A stretch of DNA of 64,000 nt, taken from Methylococcaceae bacterium (lineage in GTDB: Bacteria; Pseudomonadota; Gammaproteobacteria; Methylococcales; Methylomonadaceae). The notes below the pieces were generated by a model, which saw only the letters and a list, made by a program, of their open reading frames with translations, did not search any database and had not been told where the DNA came from. The translations under genes were made by a program, and so were the position numbers. Location: NCBI GenBank assembly GCA_016715325.1, contig JADKAL010000016.1, forward strand, positions 76,606 through 140,605. Direction: 5' to 3'. Below are positions 62,611-64,000 of the stretch, one piece after another. Each line of letters begins with the position of its first letter. Within the stretch, counting starts at the first letter, position 1.

Positions 62611-63651
62611 ATGCAAAACAATATCATGGGATGGGATATCGGCGGCGCTCATCTTAAAGCATCGATAATTCAAGCGCCAGACGTGGTCAAGGCAATATAT
62701 CAGCGGCCTTGCCCGTTATGGAAAGGGATAGACAAGCTCGAAGAGGCGGTTCGGGAAATTCTCTCTGATGCAGCATTACCCATAAATCTTCATGTATTGA
62801 CGATGACAGGCGAACTCGTCGATTTGTTTGAAGGTAGGGATGACGGCGTAAAGCATATTTTAGCGGCAATGGATCAGTTTCTGGTTAACAGCAAAGTGAT
62901 TGTTTATGCTGGGCTGGATGGTTTTATCGAGATTGCCGATGTTAAGGAAAGCCATTATCTAGCTATTGCATCTGCTAATTGGCTGGCCAGTGCAACCTGG
63001 GCGGCGCAAAAGATCGGTAACGGATTATTCGTCGATGTCGGCAGTACAACGACCGATATTTTATTACTGAATAAAGGAAAAGTTTTGGCGGAAGGGTACA
63101 CCGATTATCAACGATTGATTTCTCAAGAGTTGGTCTATACCGGCATCGTAAGAACCGCCGTGATGTCGGTGGCACAATCGGCACAAGACGGCGATAAAGA
63201 AGTGGGTTTGATGGCGGAGTATTTTGCGACGATGGCCGATGTATACCGGCTTAACGGTGAACTAACCGAATGCCACGATCAATGCGATACCGCAGATGGC
63301 GCGGAAAAAACCGTTGCAGCCAGTGCTAAACGTTTAGCCAGGATGATAGGGTGCGATTATTCCGAAGCTGAATTACCACGCTGGCAAAACTTTGCGAGCC
63401 ATCTTCGTAGGCAACAAGTAGCAAGAATCCGACAAGCCTGCACCAAGCAGTTGTCGAGGAAAGCAATAGACAGCGATAGTCCGCTAATCGGTGCAGGTAT
63501 CGGCAGCTTTTTGGTTGAAGAGTTAGCGGCTAATTTAGGTCGTCCTTATATAGATTTTTCCGGTTTGTTTACCCAGCAAACTTCAACTTCGACTTATTCG
63601 ATAAAAGATTGCGCCCCGGCTGTAGCGCTTGCATGTTTAGCATTGGATTAA
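62611..63651 (+). CDS. H4MPT-linked C1 transfer protein, MfnF-like (COG1548)
   Basis: 346 residues. MGWDIGGAHLKAS at the start and FVDVGSTTTDILLL are the phosphate-binding loops of the hydantoinase/oxoprolinase-like ASKHA fold. In methanogens MfnF joins the furan and tyramine-glutamate parts of methanofuran; the methylotroph homologue is inferred to do the same. It is 10 bases after the MfnD-like gene. Confidence 0.83.
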   Translation: MQNNIMGWDIGGAHLKASIIQAPDVVKAIYQRPCPLWKGIDKLEEAVREILSDAALPINLHVLTMTGELVDLFEGRDDGVKHILAAMDQFLVNSKVIVYAGLDGFIEIADVKESHYLAIASANWLASATWAAQKIGNGLFVDVGSTTTDILLLNKGKVLAEGYTDYQRLISQELVYTGIVRTAVMSVAQSAQDGDKEVGLMAEYFATMADVYRLNGELTECHDQCDTADGAEKTVAASAKRLARMIGCDYSEAELPRWQNFASHLRRQQVARIRQACTKQLSRKAIDSDSPLIGAGIGSFLVEELAANLGRPYIDFSGLFTQQTSTSTYSIKDCAPAVALACLALD

Positions 63652-64000
63652 CCTATCTGGCATTTTAGGGTAATAGGGGTTAAGTGTTGAAAATGCAGTT
63701 TTTACTTGTACTGCTTTTTATTTAGAACGTTGAAACACTGGCACAAAAGTCTTCTGGATCATGACCACTTAATGTGAATAGCAGTTGCAGACAACTGAAA
63801 CAGTTGTTTGATCGTCTAGTTAGCGATTAACATCATTAAAATCATTATTTGACTTAGCGGGAGTATTTGATCAGAAACTTACGTTTGGCTGTTTGCTTTA
63901 AGACTCTCGAATTCTTACCATTTCGATTAAGTCTTTCAAGGAAAAGCCCTGTCAATCAAGCCGCCACATGATGAGACTATCTTCAGGCCGGGCGTATTTT
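63652..64000. other. Terminal region, no gene seen
   Basis: 349 bases with no ORF of note. It has short hairpin-like pieces but nothing definite. Confidence 0.4.

Overview
The window looks like chromosome of a gammaproteobacterial methylotroph or methanotroph (order Methylococcales). The evidence is the rRNA operon plus tetrahydromethanopterin/methanofuran-linked C1 genes: fae, mch, two ATP-grasp ligases of this pathway, a COG1767 protein, a HisA-like protein, an MfnF-type protein, an MfnE-type kinase and pabB. No methane or methanol oxidase gene lies here, so the exact lifestyle is inferred.

Layout. 0.2-12.5 kb: an aryl polyene (APE) type lipid-pigment cluster on the + strand (ketosynthase-like protein, two acyltransferases, two ACPs, AMP ligase fused to a hot-dog dehydratase, glycosyltransferase, aromatic amino acid ammonia-lyase, thioesterase, LolA-like carrier, MMPL exporter). 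The elongating ketosynthases, ketoreductase and main dehydratase are not in the window. 12.6-23.4 kb: accessory genes, including a large lipoprotein, a PLD-like protein, an endonuclease/exonuclease/phosphatase-fold protein carrying two CBM21-like glycogen-binding modules, a tandem duplication encoding small secreted proteins, and a GH57 plus DUF4912 pair. 23.85-24.98 kb: an IS630-type insertion sequence with terminal repeats and TA target duplication. 25.1-30.9 kb: a complete rrn operon (promoter, boxA, 16S, tRNA-Ile, tRNA-Ala, 23S, 5S, terminator).

31-42.6 kb (mostly - strand): lipase-like lipoprotein, tandem dynamin-like GTPases, DUF2959 protein, MfnE-like kinase and pabB, DUF486 protein, P1B-type ATPase, lspA. 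42.8-53.1 kb: ttcA, tRNA-Ser, a protein with a VPxPA-CTERM-like sorting tail, DeaD helicase, pmbA, pyrD, thiO and a highly expressed-looking outer membrane protein. 53.3-55.8 kb: Phd/VapC toxin-antitoxin pair, prolyl aminopeptidase, ubiX. 55.9-63.7 kb: the C1 cofactor cluster centred on mch and fae.

A recurring pattern is single-base frameshifts, mostly in short homopolymers: at least nine otherwise intact genes are split this way. Error in the assembly is the simplest explanation, and those genes are annotated here as whole genes. The strongest candidates for something new are the CBM21-CBM21-EEP fusion beside a PLD-like protein, the ligase-dehydratase fusion with an apparently altered dehydratase active site, the tandem dynamin-like GTPases, and the duplicated small-secreted-protein unit.
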